A DNA stretch of 64,000 nt from Streptantibioticus silvisoli (GCF_027947535.2 NZ_JAAGKO020000039.1:1-64000); one strand, 5' to 3'; numbered from the stretch's first letter, positions 34,914 to 43,667 are shown. Numbers and translations: made by a program. The notes: generated from the letters alone by a model not told the origin.

Positions 34914-35903
34914 ATGACCCCGTACTCCGCTCCGCTGCCCGCGGCCGCCACCGCCGCGCCGAACACCGTCAGCCGGCCGCTCCCGCCGTACCGCGGAATC
35001 GTCGCCGTGGACGCCAAGGACTTCACCGGGCGGCCGGCCATCGAACACGCCGAGATCAGCCGCAGCGTGCCGGAGTTGCTGGAGGCGTCGCTGAACCGGG
35101 CCGGCCTCGCCCACCTGTGGGCCGACCGCAGGTTCCCCAACTCCACGGGCGACGGTTACGTGTTCGGTTTCGACCCGGCCCACCTGCCGTTCATGATCCA
35201 CCCCTGGCTGAACACCCTTCAGGACGTGCTCACCCGGTTCAACGCCGGCTCGCCGGGGGTGGCGCCCATCCGGCTGCGCGTCAGCCTCCACGTCGGCCCG
35301 CTGCCGGACTCCGGTGGCGAGTTCGACGGCAACGGCACCGCGCGCAACGACACGCACCGACTGCTCGACTCCGTCCCGGTCAAGGCGATCCTGGCGGCCT
35401 CCAGCGAAAGCATCACCCAGGTCGCCGCCATCCTGTCCGACCGTGCCCACCAGGACGCCGTCGCCGGCGGCTACGCGGGACGGCACCCCGACCACTTCCT
35501 GGAGGTCCCGGCCACCGTCGAGGGCAAGACGTTCGCCCAGCGTGCCTGGCTGTACATTCCGGCGCCCTCGGGGAACCTCTACGACCGCCGCATCCTCGGG
35601 GAGCAGGTCATGGCCGACCAGCGGACCCCCGGCGGGACCTGTGACGACCAAGCCGATGACGCCCCCGCCACGCGGACCGACATCAAGGCGGACAACGGCA
35701 TCGTCAACACCGGCCGGGTATCGGGCGGCCAGCACCTGTCCAACCGCGGCGGCGACCACATCGGTGACCGGGTGGAGGGCTCCAAGATCGGCAGCATCGG
35801 CGGCGAACACATCGGCGGCGACAACAACGGTCACCGGGTGGGAACCGTCCACGGCAACCTGGGCGACGTCGTGCGCGACGGCCAGCGCAAGCAAGACCGG
35901 TGA
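34914..35903 (+). CDS. class III nucleotide-cyclase-like protein with Gly/Asn-rich tail
   Basis: A 329-aa soluble protein. Residues 25-225 follow the class III cyclase pattern: GIVAVDAKDFTGR supplies metal Asp33, STGDGYVFGF supplies Asp80 (47 residues later, near the usual spacing), LRVSLHVGPLP is the strand after it, and NDTHRLLDS gives the Asn145-x3-Arg149 pair that stabilises the transition state in active cyclases. So it may be catalytically active. Residues 255-320 are a Gly/Asn/Asp/His-rich tail with NGIVNTGRVSGGQ and repeats such as GGDHIGD and GGEHIGG. The second of two ATGs (34914) has the better RBS spacing (GGAGG). Its stop overlaps the ATPase start. Confidence 0.75.
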   Translation: MTPYSAPLPAAATAAPNTVSRPLPPYRGIVAVDAKDFTGRPAIEHAEISRSVPELLEASLNRAGLAHLWADRRFPNSTGDGYVFGFDPAHLPFMIHPWLNTLQDVLTRFNAGSPGVAPIRLRVSLHVGPLPDSGGEFDGNGTARNDTHRLLDSVPVKAILAASSESITQVAAILSDRAHQDAVAGGYAGRHPDHFLEVPATVEGKTFAQRAWLYIPAPSGNLYDRRILGEQVMADQRTPGGTCDDQADDAPATRTDIKADNGIVNTGRVSGGQHLSNRGGDHIGDRVEGSKIGSIGGEHIGGDNNGHRVGTVHGNLGDVVRDGQRKQDR

Positions 35904-38071
35904 CGGCCGCACTGCCCGCAGGTTCCTCCCCCGCCGAGGAGGAACCGCCCCCCGGTGAACCGCTCCCGCCCGCCCCCGGCCCGGAGACCGAGGACGTGAC
36001 CGGGGAGCGCGAAGAGTGGCTGAGCAAACTCCTCTACGGCCGCGTGACGATCCTCGCGCCCAACGGCATGATCAACACCGGTGTCCTGTACGGCGGCCAG
36101 CGGATGAATCGCGGCGAGGGCCCGGCCGGCGAATCCCCCGCCCCGCCACCCGAGCAGGCGGGGCCCGTTCCGAAAGCGGACCTCGACGAGGCCCTGACCG
36201 CGTTCGTCGAACCCACGTGGTTCGGCACAGCACGCACCAAGCTGGACACCGGCCTGCTCCTGCTCTCCGGCGCCCGGCGCAGCGGACGGCGTACGACGGC
36301 GCTGAACCTGCTGTCCCGGTACCCCGGCCCGCCCATCCTCCACGCCGTCGACGCGGACGCGGATCTGAGTACCTGGCATCCGGCCGAGAACGTCAAGGGG
36401 TACCTGCTGGACGGCTCGCCCGGGATGCTCCGGCGCGGTGTGGTCGACAGGCTGCGGGCCAGGCTGGCGGCCGCAAGGACCCGCATGGTCGTGGTGCTGC
36501 CCGACGACCCGGCACTGCTGGACCGGCTGGAGGAGGAACTCGGCGAAGCGCCTGTGCCGTGCCTGCCGCCGCCCGCCACCGCGATCTTCGCCCGGCACTT
36601 CGAGCACCGGGTGCCCAGTGCCGCCGACCGGGACCGTCGGCTCGGATGGGTGGACGGCAAGGACCTCGCGGAGACACTGGAGACCGGCATGGCCCCCGCC
36701 GCGGTGGTGGAGGTGGTGGCCCGGCTGGCCGCCATGAACGGCCCGCCGGCGGACGGCTCGTCGGTCTTCGACTCGGTGGAGGGCTTCGACCGCCGGGAGG
36801 CACGTCTGCTGGTGGAGAGCCTCCGCAACGATCCCGCCAAGCTGGCGTTCCTGCTGTCGGTCTGCGTCTTCGAAGGACTTGATCACCGGCTGATCCGCGC
36901 CGAGGCCGACCGCCTGCTCACGGTGGCCGCCGGCCGGCTCGACATCACCGTGCCCGGGCCGCCCGACGGCAGCAGCGCCGGCGTGGACGTGCGGAACCCG
37001 GAGTTCGTGCTGCGCCACTCGCTGAGCGAGCTGCTCCACGCGATCCGGGCCGTCCAGTCGACGGTGGAGATCCGCCATGCCGGCTACCCCTTCCGGGCGG
37101 AGCCGGTCAGCTTCGCGGAGCGCGGTCGGGCCAGGGCGCTCCTGGAGCACATGTGGCGCCAGTACAGCCGGATGGGGCCGCTGATGACCCAGTGGCTGGA
37201 AGGCATCGACAACCGGGTCGAACTCACCCTTCCCACGGGGGAGTTCATGGGGATGGCGGCCCGGTGGAGCGGCGGAAGCAACTCCCTCGGGCACATCCGC
37301 GAACTGACCCGTTCCGACCGCTGGACCAGTCGGGAGATCGCCTCCTACGCGCTGGGCGTCGCCGCCAAGGACGCCCTGCTCGCCAAGGAGATCAAGCACC
37401 GGCTCCGGGAGTGGAGCACGCAGGCGAACTGGCAGTCCCGATGGACCGTCGCACGCATGTGCGGGACCGAGTACGGAACGACCAGGCCCGATGAGGCGCT
37501 CGGCCTGCTGCACCGCCTGGCGGGTGTCACTTCCGGCGGCCACCTGGAATCGGTCGTCCTGCAGGCCACCGTTGCCCTGCACAACCTCTTCGTCCGGGGG
37601 GACCGCGACGCCGTCTTCCAGGCGGTCCGCGACTGGGCCGACGAGGACCACCCGGTGGCCGGCATCGCCCTGCGGACGTTCCCGGCTCTGCTGAACCACG
37701 ACCGCGACTGGTTCGGCGGACAGCTCACCAGCGGCGGCGAGTGGTCCGGCCCGATCGTGGACCTGGCACGCCGGGGGCTCGACGAGGAACGGCACTATGC
37801 CAACACCTGCCGGGTGCTGCTCCATTGGTGCGTCGACGCCGCCGAGTCGGACGAACTGCGGTCCGCCGTACAGATGTTGCTGTCGCGGCTCGCCATCGAC
37901 GTGAGCCACGGCGTCCTCAGGCTGTTCGTGACCATCGACCGGAACGAGGCCCCGGACCCGGCCTGCAAGGACATCGCGGCCGCAGCACTGCGCGACTGGC
38001 GCGAAGGCGGTGCCAGTTCGGCACACCGGGCACAACCCAGCCCGTCACGGGCGGAATGGACGTACACATGA
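35900..38071 (+). CDS. P-loop ATPase (STAND-like) of the cyclase cassette
   Basis: A 723-aa protein starting at a GTG that overlaps the cyclase stop. Residues 1-45 are Pro/Glu-rich. Residues 55-67 (NGMINTGVLYGGQ) repeat the motif in the cyclase tail. A P-loop follows at 124-132 (GARRSGRRT; Arg where Lys is usual), with a Walker-B-like MVVVLPDD near 195. The C-terminal half is helical, resembling HEAT/TPR-type repeats (ALGLLHRLAG, AVRDWADEDHPVAG). This is the layout of signal-transducing STAND-type NTPases: motif, NTPase, sensor repeats. The altered P-loop may weaken ATP hydrolysis. No effector domain is seen. Confidence 0.72.
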   Translation: MTAALPAGSSPAEEEPPPGEPLPPAPGPETEDVTGEREEWLSKLLYGRVTILAPNGMINTGVLYGGQRMNRGEGPAGESPAPPPEQAGPVPKADLDEALTAFVEPTWFGTARTKLDTGLLLLSGARRSGRRTTALNLLSRYPGPPILHAVDADADLSTWHPAENVKGYLLDGSPGMLRRGVVDRLRARLAAARTRMVVVLPDDPALLDRLEEELGEAPVPCLPPPATAIFARHFEHRVPSAADRDRRLGWVDGKDLAETLETGMAPAAVVEVVARLAAMNGPPADGSSVFDSVEGFDRREARLLVESLRNDPAKLAFLLSVCVFEGLDHRLIRAEADRLLTVAAGRLDITVPGPPDGSSAGVDVRNPEFVLRHSLSELLHAIRAVQSTVEIRHAGYPFRAEPVSFAERGRARALLEHMWRQYSRMGPLMTQWLEGIDNRVELTLPTGEFMGMAARWSGGSNSLGHIRELTRSDRWTSREIASYALGVAAKDALLAKEIKHRLREWSTQANWQSRWTVARMCGTEYGTTRPDEALGLLHRLAGVTSGGHLESVVLQATVALHNLFVRGDRDAVFQAVRDWADEDHPVAGIALRTFPALLNHDRDWFGGQLTSGGEWSGPIVDLARRGLDEERHYANTCRVLLHWCVDAAESDELRSAVQMLLSRLAIDVSHGVLRLFVTIDRNEAPDPACKDIAAAALRDWREGGASSAHRAQPSPSRAEWTYT

Positions 38072-39036
38072 CGACCGACACCCCCATCTACCGGCAGGCC
38101 CCGCTGTCGGGGCGGCGCGAGATCGTGCGCGCGCGGCTGTCCGGGCGGCGGGACCGCGCCCTGGTCGTACGGGACCACGAGGGCGTGCACCACGTGCGGT
38201 GGCCGCCGCGCCGGCAGGCGGTGCACCCCACGCTGACGCCCGAGGCGGCGGACACCCGCAGCCAGGCGATCCGCTGGACCCTGCCCGCACTGTTGCGGCG
38301 CGGCGGTTACGACCAGGCGTTCCACGTCGATATCAGTGATCACCCCGGCGCCCTGACGGTGAGCCTCGCCGAGCCCTACGGACCGGAGTCGGCCACGTTA
38401 CGGGTGGTGTGGTGGGTGCACGACCCCGCACGCGTGGTGCGGGCGCAGGCCGCCTACCCCTGGGACGTGGTCAGGACCGAACTCGGCCACCACGTCGACG
38501 CGTTGTCGCAGCGTTACGAGTCCTCCGGAAGCGTGTTCGGCGTCGCCCAGGCGCGGCAGGAGCTGGCCGCTCCCCGTCTCGTGGGGGACTACGGCCTCGT
38601 CTACCAGGTCACGGACGTGCGACCCCGGGACGCCGGCGGCGAAGTGCTGCTGGGGTCGTCGCACGGCGGCGGCTTCCCGGGTATCTGGTCGGCCAACCGG
38701 CGCGAGGAGTACGACTTCTGCCTGCGGGCGATCCACAGCGGTCCCGCCGCGCTCGCCGCGTTGTGGCTGATGAACCAGCCCGATCAGGTCTCCCGGGTGC
38801 TGGACTGGGTCTCCCTGCACGACGACGTCATCCAGCGGGAGCAGGACTGGCAGCACGAGATGGCCGGGCTGCTGGGGCGGCTCAGTGACGAGGAACAGTT
38901 GGAGTTGTCGGTGCTGGTCCGCGATCGGTTGCGCGGTCTGGGACGGCGCGTGCCCGCCCGGCCGGGCCGTCCGGTGACGTCGGTCAACGGTTCCGGCGGC
39001 CGGCCGTCCGACCTGACGAAGCGCCGCCCGGTGTGA
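38068..39036 (+). CDS. unrecognised third protein of the cyclase/ATPase cassette
   Basis: A 322-aa soluble protein, ATGA-coupled to the ATPase. I do not recognise it. The first 50 residues are Arg-rich (PLSGRREIVRARLSGRRDRAL). A middle alpha/beta region follows (ALTVSLAEPYGPES, LRVVWWVHDPARVV), and the last 60 residues are helical and charged (LSDEEQLELSVLVRDRLRGLGR). No catalytic motif stands out. Codon 111 is TTA. Coupling shows it works with the ATPase; adaptor, effector or inhibitor are all possible. Confidence 0.65.
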   Translation: MTTDTPIYRQAPLSGRREIVRARLSGRRDRALVVRDHEGVHHVRWPPRRQAVHPTLTPEAADTRSQAIRWTLPALLRRGGYDQAFHVDISDHPGALTVSLAEPYGPESATLRVVWWVHDPARVVRAQAAYPWDVVRTELGHHVDALSQRYESSGSVFGVAQARQELAAPRLVGDYGLVYQVTDVRPRDAGGEVLLGSSHGGGFPGIWSANRREEYDFCLRAIHSGPAALAALWLMNQPDQVSRVLDWVSLHDDVIQREQDWQHEMAGLLGRLSDEEQLELSVLVRDRLRGLGRRVPARPGRPVTSVNGSGGRPSDLTKRRPV

Positions 39037-39083
39037 CACCGACCGCGCTGGCCCCTCCCCGACCGCGTCGGCACAATGCCCCC

Positions 39084-39671
39084 ATGGGATTCGACAGTGT
39101 GCCGATGCCGGACGGGGTGGCGGGGCGGCCCCGGGACGGGCGGGGGTATCCGGTGCCGGCCATCACGCCGTGGGAGGGGGCCGAGCCGCAGTTCGCGCTG
39201 ACCGACTGGGGGCGCAGCGCCGACTGTGCCCGGGGGCGGCGGTGTTCGGTGTGCGGGCGGGCGATGGGTGCCGGAGCGGTGTGGCGGGTGGTCGGGGCGG
39301 CGGAGTGCGCGGCGATCGGTGAGGCGCTGGCGGCCGGGCGGCCGTACCGGAACATGGCGCCGACGCTGGAGGGGCCCGGGCACCGGGCGTGCATGCTGTA
39401 CGCGTCGATGGTCTGCCCGTACCTGGCCCGGCCGAACGCGCGGCGCGGGGTGTCGGCGGCCGCGCCGGACGAGATGACGGATCACGTCGTCCGGGGCGCG
39501 GCGCGCGGTGCGACCGGCGCGGTCGTGGGGTTCGGGCAGTACGAGTACGCCGTCACCCCCGACCAGGTGCTGTTCCGGTTCCTGGACGTCGTCGAGTTCC
39601 TGCCGCACGACACGGCCGACGCCCATCTGGCGGAACTGCGCGCGGAGTTGGCGCGGGATCAGCCGCGGTAG
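39084..39671 (+). CDS. Cys-containing hypothetical protein
   Basis: A 195-aa soluble protein. It contains a Cys-x5-Cys-x2-Cys cluster (DCARGRRCSVCGRAM, residues 48-62) and CMLYASMVCPY with His just before (GPGHRAC, near 102). Together these could bind one zinc. The rest is alpha/beta with no recognised family. It sits 48 bp after the cyclase cassette in the same direction but has its own ATG without coupling. Its 3' end overlaps the convergent gene by 13 bp. Confidence 0.65.
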   Translation: MGFDSVPMPDGVAGRPRDGRGYPVPAITPWEGAEPQFALTDWGRSADCARGRRCSVCGRAMGAGAVWRVVGAAECAAIGEALAAGRPYRNMAPTLEGPGHRACMLYASMVCPYLARPNARRGVSAAAPDEMTDHVVRGAARGATGAVVGFGQYEYAVTPDQVLFRFLDVVEFLPHDTADAHLAELRAELARDQPR

Positions 39672-40648
39672 GCGGGCAGGCCCGTGTAGCCGGAGACCTT
39701 GACCGGCTGGGCGCCGTCGACCTTGAGGGTGACGATGCCGTCCGGGGTGCGAGCGGCGACCGTGCTGCCGTCCGGCGACCAGGCGGGCTCGGTGTAGTCG
39801 GTGGTGGCGTTCGGGGTGAGGTCCTTGACGGCCGACTTGGTGCCGCCGGCGGCCAGGAAGAGGTGGTCGTGGCCGGCGACCGAGCGGACGAAGACCACGT
39901 GGCCGTCGTCGGTGGGCGCCAGGGCCGGCTCGGAGCCGGGGGCGAGCACGCCGCCCTGCTGCCGCAGGTTGTCGTCGCGCAGGTAGACCTCGCCGTTGGC
40001 GGCGTTGGCGTACACCGAACTGCCGTGCTGCCCGGCCGCGTCGGGCCAGACGTTGCCGGACTGCGGCGGGGTGCTGTTCGCCTCGCCGCCGTAGCCGTTC
40101 AGGCCGAGCTTCTTGGGCGTGCCGCCGACCGCGGTGGCCCCGATCGTCTCCAGGACCGCGGTGGAGCCGGAGCCGGAGGTGAAGATCAGGTTGTCCTTGG
40201 CGGGCACACCGTCGGCGGTGTCGGCCGGCGCGACCTGCCAGGTGGGGTGCGACCAGTTCACGCCGCCGGGGTTGTGCGCGACGACGGTGCGCCCGGTGCC
40301 GTCCGGGTGGGAGACGACCAGGTCCCCCGAACCGTCGACGAACGCGGCCCGGGAGCCGTCCGGCGACCACGCCAGGTCGCGGACCGCGGTGCCGAAGTCG
40401 ATCCGGGTGCCGTTCATGACCACGTAGCGGGTGCCGTCGGAGATGGTCAGCCCGTTGGTCGCGGTGCCGTTGATGACGGAGGCCGGGGCCGGCGAGGCCG
40501 AGCCCGCGCCGGGACCGGCGGCCGGGGAGGTGGTGCCGTTCGCCGTCGGGGTCAGCGGGCCGCAGCCGGTGAGCAGGGCGGCGGTGCCGGCGGTCATCGC
40601 GACGGTGAGCGCGACGGCGGATCTGGTCAGGCGGGCGCGTGCGGGCAT
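39659..40648 (-). CDS. TolB-like beta-propeller lipoprotein
   Basis: A 329-aa exported protein. The lipobox is LLTGC near residue 25, followed by a Thr/Pro/Ala linker. Blades repeat the TolB/WD40-like signature of LAWSPDGSRAAFV, PAWSPDGSTVAAR and related DGHVVFVRSVAGHDHLF, giving a likely five- to six-bladed propeller outside the membrane. The frame continues upstream to a GTG at 40741, but the Lys/Arg-containing signal peptide starts at ATG 40648. Function unknown; probably a binding or scaffold role. Confidence 0.82.
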   Translation of the reverse strand: MPARARLTRSAVALTVAMTAGTAALLTGCGPLTPTANGTTSPAAGPGAGSASPAPASVINGTATNGLTISDGTRYVVMNGTRIDFGTAVRDLAWSPDGSRAAFVDGSGDLVVSHPDGTGRTVVAHNPGGVNWSHPTWQVAPADTADGVPAKDNLIFTSGSGSTAVLETIGATAVGGTPKKLGLNGYGGEANSTPPQSGNVWPDAAGQHGSSVYANAANGEVYLRDDNLRQQGGVLAPGSEPALAPTDDGHVVFVRSVAGHDHLFLAAGGTKSAVKDLTPNATTDYTEPAWSPDGSTVAARTPDGIVTLKVDGAQPVKVSGYTGLPAYRG

Positions 40649-40937
40649 CGTGTGGGTCCCCCGGGAAGTGTCGATCGGCGTTGCGGGTGCGCGGACGGTG
40701 TCCGTCGGCGCGTGCCGTTGACACACAGCATGACCGGCCACTGTGCACGCCGTGTGCGACGGCTGTCACAGCGGGGCAACAACTCCACGTCACAGGGCGG
40801 TTGAGCACGACCGCGATCACGACGGCTACCGCGATCACGACTGCGGCGGCGGCTCCCGGCGACCCCGTCAGCGCGCCGTTCGCCGGCGCCCGCCGCCTCG
40901 CCCCGGCCCCGTCCGCCGGCGACCGCCCCGGCCCCGG

Positions 40938-41693
40938 TCAGTCCTGCGGCGTGCCGATCTCGTAGACGATCTCGTAACGGACGTCCGGCACGGTGAAGTC
41001 GGCGGTCTCGACCGGGCGGCCGTCGGAGTCGTAGAAGGTGCGCTCGATGTGCGTGACGAGGTCGCCGGGGTTGAGGCTGAGGCGGGCCGCCTCCAGGCGG
41101 TTGGCACGGCCCGGGCGCAGGGTCTCCTTGGCGGACTCGACGGTGACGCCGATGATCCGCATGCGTTCCACCACGCTGAGGCCCTGGAGTTGGCCCATCT
41201 CCGGCATGTGCACCGAGGAGCCGCCGGTGACGGCGACCGGTTCCCAGCTCATGCCGAGCTGCGCGGTCCGGCGGTCGGCGAGGAACTCGTAGCGGGTCCG
41301 CATGCACAGGTCGCCCTCGGCGACGCGCAGCCGCCGCGCGATGTCGGCGGGCGCCGGGGCCACCTTGCTGCGCGCGAGGCTGATCGAGGACCGGCCCAGC
41401 TCGATGATGTCGGTGCCGGCCAGCATCGCGGCGTTGACGTCCCGGCCGACCGAACGCACCAGGCGTCTGCGTTCACGCGGCTCCCGGACGAACGTGCCGG
41501 AGCCGGCCCGGCCCACCAGCAACTCCTCGATGATCAGCAGGTCCACGGCCCGCTGGGTGACGTTGCGGCCGACGTCGTACTCCACCGCGAGCCGGGCCCG
41601 GGACGGCAGCCGGGCGCCGGGCAGCCACTCACCGCGCTCGATACGACGACGCAGGTCGTCGGCGACTTCGAGGTAAGGGGCCTCGCGTGCCAT
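40938..41693 (-). CDS. GntR/HutC-family regulator
   Basis: A 251-aa repressor. The N-terminal winged helix runs YLEVADDLRRRIERGEWLPG then RLAVEYDVGRNVTQRAVDLL (10-75). The C-terminal HutC/UTRA effector domain runs from about 95 to the end (MSWEPVAVTG, TVESAKETLRPGRAN, LVTHIERTFYDSDGRPVE). The frame is open further upstream, but MAREAPYLEVADDL at 41693 begins just before the conserved helix and has a GGGAGA RBS. Divergent from the gene at 41854; the shared intergenic region holds a likely operator. Confidence 0.9.
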   Translation of the reverse strand: MAREAPYLEVADDLRRRIERGEWLPGARLPSRARLAVEYDVGRNVTQRAVDLLIIEELLVGRAGSGTFVREPRERRRLVRSVGRDVNAAMLAGTDIIELGRSSISLARSKVAPAPADIARRLRVAEGDLCMRTRYEFLADRRTAQLGMSWEPVAVTGGSSVHMPEMGQLQGLSVVERMRIIGVTVESAKETLRPGRANRLEAARLSLNPGDLVTHIERTFYDSDGRPVETADFTVPDVRYEIVYEIGTPQD

Positions 41694-41799
41694 CCGCGGT
41701 CTCCCGCCTGCTGTGTTGAGGGCTCTCTGCAGAAACTGCCCCTGGGCCTGCCCCGCGGGCCGCCCAGAGAGTGCCCATTCGACCATCAAGCGGACGTCG

Positions 41800-41840
41800 T
41801 TGACAAAGCTACTGCATCAGGTTCAATCTGCTTAAGTAGC
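41800..41840 (+). promoter_or_regulatory. promoter and candidate GntR operator
   Basis: TTGACA at 41800 and TTCAAT at 41822 (16 bp spacing) make a plausible vegetative promoter for the rightward gene. Inverted half-sites GCTACT (41808-41813) and AGTAGC (41835-41840) flank the -10 box, so a bound GntR dimer would block it. Confidence 0.5.
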
Positions 41841-41853
41841 CTTACGATCAGTG

Positions 41854-42351
41854 ATGAACCGCTCACCAAGGACACCCGTGCGTTCACCCGAATCCCGCGC
41901 CCGCGCCGTGGCCGGCCGACTGGCGGCGGCGACCGGCACCGAGGCGCGCACGACCGAGACCCCGGACGCCATCCGGGTCGAGGCGGACGTGCCGGAGGCG
42001 ATCGGCCTGGAGTCGCTCGCCGCGATCGTCGCGGCACTCGGCACCGCGGACCACTACGGGCACGACCTGACGTCGGGCACGGGCGTCGCGTGGGCGGAGA
42101 TCGACCTGCCCGGGAGGACGGATCGGGAGGACACGGGTGGGCGCAACTCCCCGCACCGGCACGGCACTTCGGGCGACCCCGCCGGCCCTCCCGGGAACGG
42201 GGGGTCGGACGGCTCGGACGGCCCCGGTGATTCCGGCGGCTCGGACGGCCCCGGCGGCTCCGGTGATTCCGAGGGCCGCGGTGGCTCCGGAGGTTCCAAC
42301 GACCGCGCCGGGAACGAAGAGTCCGGCGGTCCCGGACAGCGCGGCCGGTGA
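41854..42351 (+). CDS. small protein with Gly/Ser/Asp low-complexity tail
   Basis: A 165-aa protein. The first 85 residues form a folded part (RARAVAGRLAAATGTEAR, EAIGLESLAAIVAALGTAD, GVAWAEIDL) that looks like a small alpha/beta domain. From residue 95 the chain is almost entirely Gly, Ser, Asp, Pro and Asn (GGSDGSDGPGDSGGSDGPGG), encoded by short repeats and likely disordered. Divergent from the GntR gene, its probable repressor. Family unknown. GTG at 41851 is an alternative start. Confidence 0.65.
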   Translation: MNRSPRTPVRSPESRARAVAGRLAAATGTEARTTETPDAIRVEADVPEAIGLESLAAIVAALGTADHYGHDLTSGTGVAWAEIDLPGRTDREDTGGRNSPHRHGTSGDPAGPPGNGGSDGSDGPGDSGGSDGPGGSGDSEGRGGSGGSNDRAGNEESGGPGQRGR

Positions 42352-42608
42352 CGGTGACGGCGGCCCGGCATGCGGCGGTGACGGCGGGCGGGGAGGCGGC
42401 ACGGCCGGGCGAACCGGGCTCGGGGGCCCAGCTGTTGGGGAGGTGAGCGGGGGAAACGGCACCCAACGTCCAGCCGCCCGGCCTGCGTTGGTCGTACGGT
42501 CGGCGGTGCCGCCGTCCACCGTGAACAGCGTTCCGCCGTAAAGGAGTTCAGCCCTGGCCGGCCCACGGAGACCGGTGAGCGCCCCCTGACGTCGCCCACG
42601 CCCCCGCC

Positions 42609-43601
42609 TCACCCACCTCCCCCTTCCGCACCCACAACCCCCGCACCCGCAACCCCCGCATCCGCACCCCCCGCATCCCCCTCCGCGCCCCCGAAGCACT
42701 CCTGCGCCCGGGTCAGCACCATCGCGGCGAAGTCGGCGGTGACGGGGGTGCGGTGGCGGGCGGTGACGTGGGTGAGGCCGACGGTGCGGTGGGCGGTGGG
42801 CTCGGTGAGGGGGAGGTCGACGAGGCCCGGCGTGGCGACGGACGGCGGCGGCAGGACGGCGACGCCGAGCCCGGCGGCGACGAACCCGCGGATGGTGGAG
42901 ATCTCGGCGCCCTCGAACGCGACGCGCGGGGTGAATCCGGCCGCCGCGCACAGGTCGTCGACCAGCCGGCGCAGCCCGTACCCGGCGGTGGCCATCACGA
43001 AGTCCTCCCCGGCCGCGTCCGCCAGCCGCACGGCGCCGCGGCCGGCGAGCCGGTGGCCGGCCGGGACGACCAGCCGCAGGGGTTCGCGGGCCACCGGGGT
43101 CGCGGTGACATCCGGCTCGTCGGGCAGCGGCGAGGTCAGGCACAGGTCGACCTCGCCGGACCGCAGTCGCGCCAGCAGCCCCTCGGCGTTGGACTGCACC
43201 AGCCGGAACCGCACACCGGGGCGCCGGGCGCGGAACCAGCTGACCAGTTGCGGCACCGGCGCGGTGCCCAGCGCCGGCAGGAAGCCGAGGGCGATCTCGC
43301 CGGGCCGGTCGGTGGCCCGGCGCAGTTCATCGGCGCCGACCGCGATCTCGTCCAGCGCGGTCCGTACCCGGCCCAGGAACACCCGGCCCTGGCGGGTCAG
43401 CCGCAGCCCGCGGCCCTCGCGGTCGAAGAGCGGGCAGCCCACGGCGCGTTCGAGCCGGGCGACGCTGCGGCTGACGGTGGACTGCGGGACGCCCAGCTCG
43501 TCGGCCGCGCCGGACAGGTGCTCCAGCCGGGCGACCGCGGCGAACCGCACCAGGTCCGGGCACAGGCTCATCAGCTGACGCCGATCATCAGACCATTCCA
43601 T
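42609..43601 (-). CDS. LysR-family regulator
   Basis: A 330-aa regulator. The winged helix LVRFAAVARLEHLSGAADEL with PQSTVSRSVARLE lies near residues 15-55. The effector domain follows (GEIALGFLPALGTAPVPQL, VDLCLTSPLP, GFVAAGLGVAVLPPP). The final 25 residues are a Gly/Ala/Val repeat tail. The start is uncertain (ATG 43601 or 43571; no clear RBS, so a leaderless transcript is possible). Divergent from an MFS gene, the standard arrangement in which the regulator controls the transporter. Confidence 0.9.
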   Translation of the reverse strand: MEWSDDRRQLMSLCPDLVRFAAVARLEHLSGAADELGVPQSTVSRSVARLERAVGCPLFDREGRGLRLTRQGRVFLGRVRTALDEIAVGADELRRATDRPGEIALGFLPALGTAPVPQLVSWFRARRPGVRFRLVQSNAEGLLARLRSGEVDLCLTSPLPDEPDVTATPVAREPLRLVVPAGHRLAGRGAVRLADAAGEDFVMATAGYGLRRLVDDLCAAAGFTPRVAFEGAEISTIRGFVAAGLGVAVLPPPSVATPGLVDLPLTEPTAHRTVGLTHVTARHRTPVTADFAAMVLTRAQECFGGAEGDAGGADAGVAGAGVVGAEGGGG

Positions 43602-43667
43602 ACAGGGAATGTATTGGATGCTTTGATGCATTGGACGCATCACCGCCGCCCTGCCTACCGTTCCTGG
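43602..43667. promoter_or_regulatory. LysR/MFS divergent control region
   Basis: 66 bp with overlapping dyads: GGATGC-TTT-GATGCATTGGACGCATC contains ATGCATTGGACGCAT, which fits the T-N11-A dyad expected of LysR sites. Both promoters must lie here. Confidence 0.5.

Noticed and set aside
35831-38035. Minus-strand frame opposite the P-loop ATPase
   Set aside because: The plus strand has a P-loop, coupling at both ends and normal codon use.
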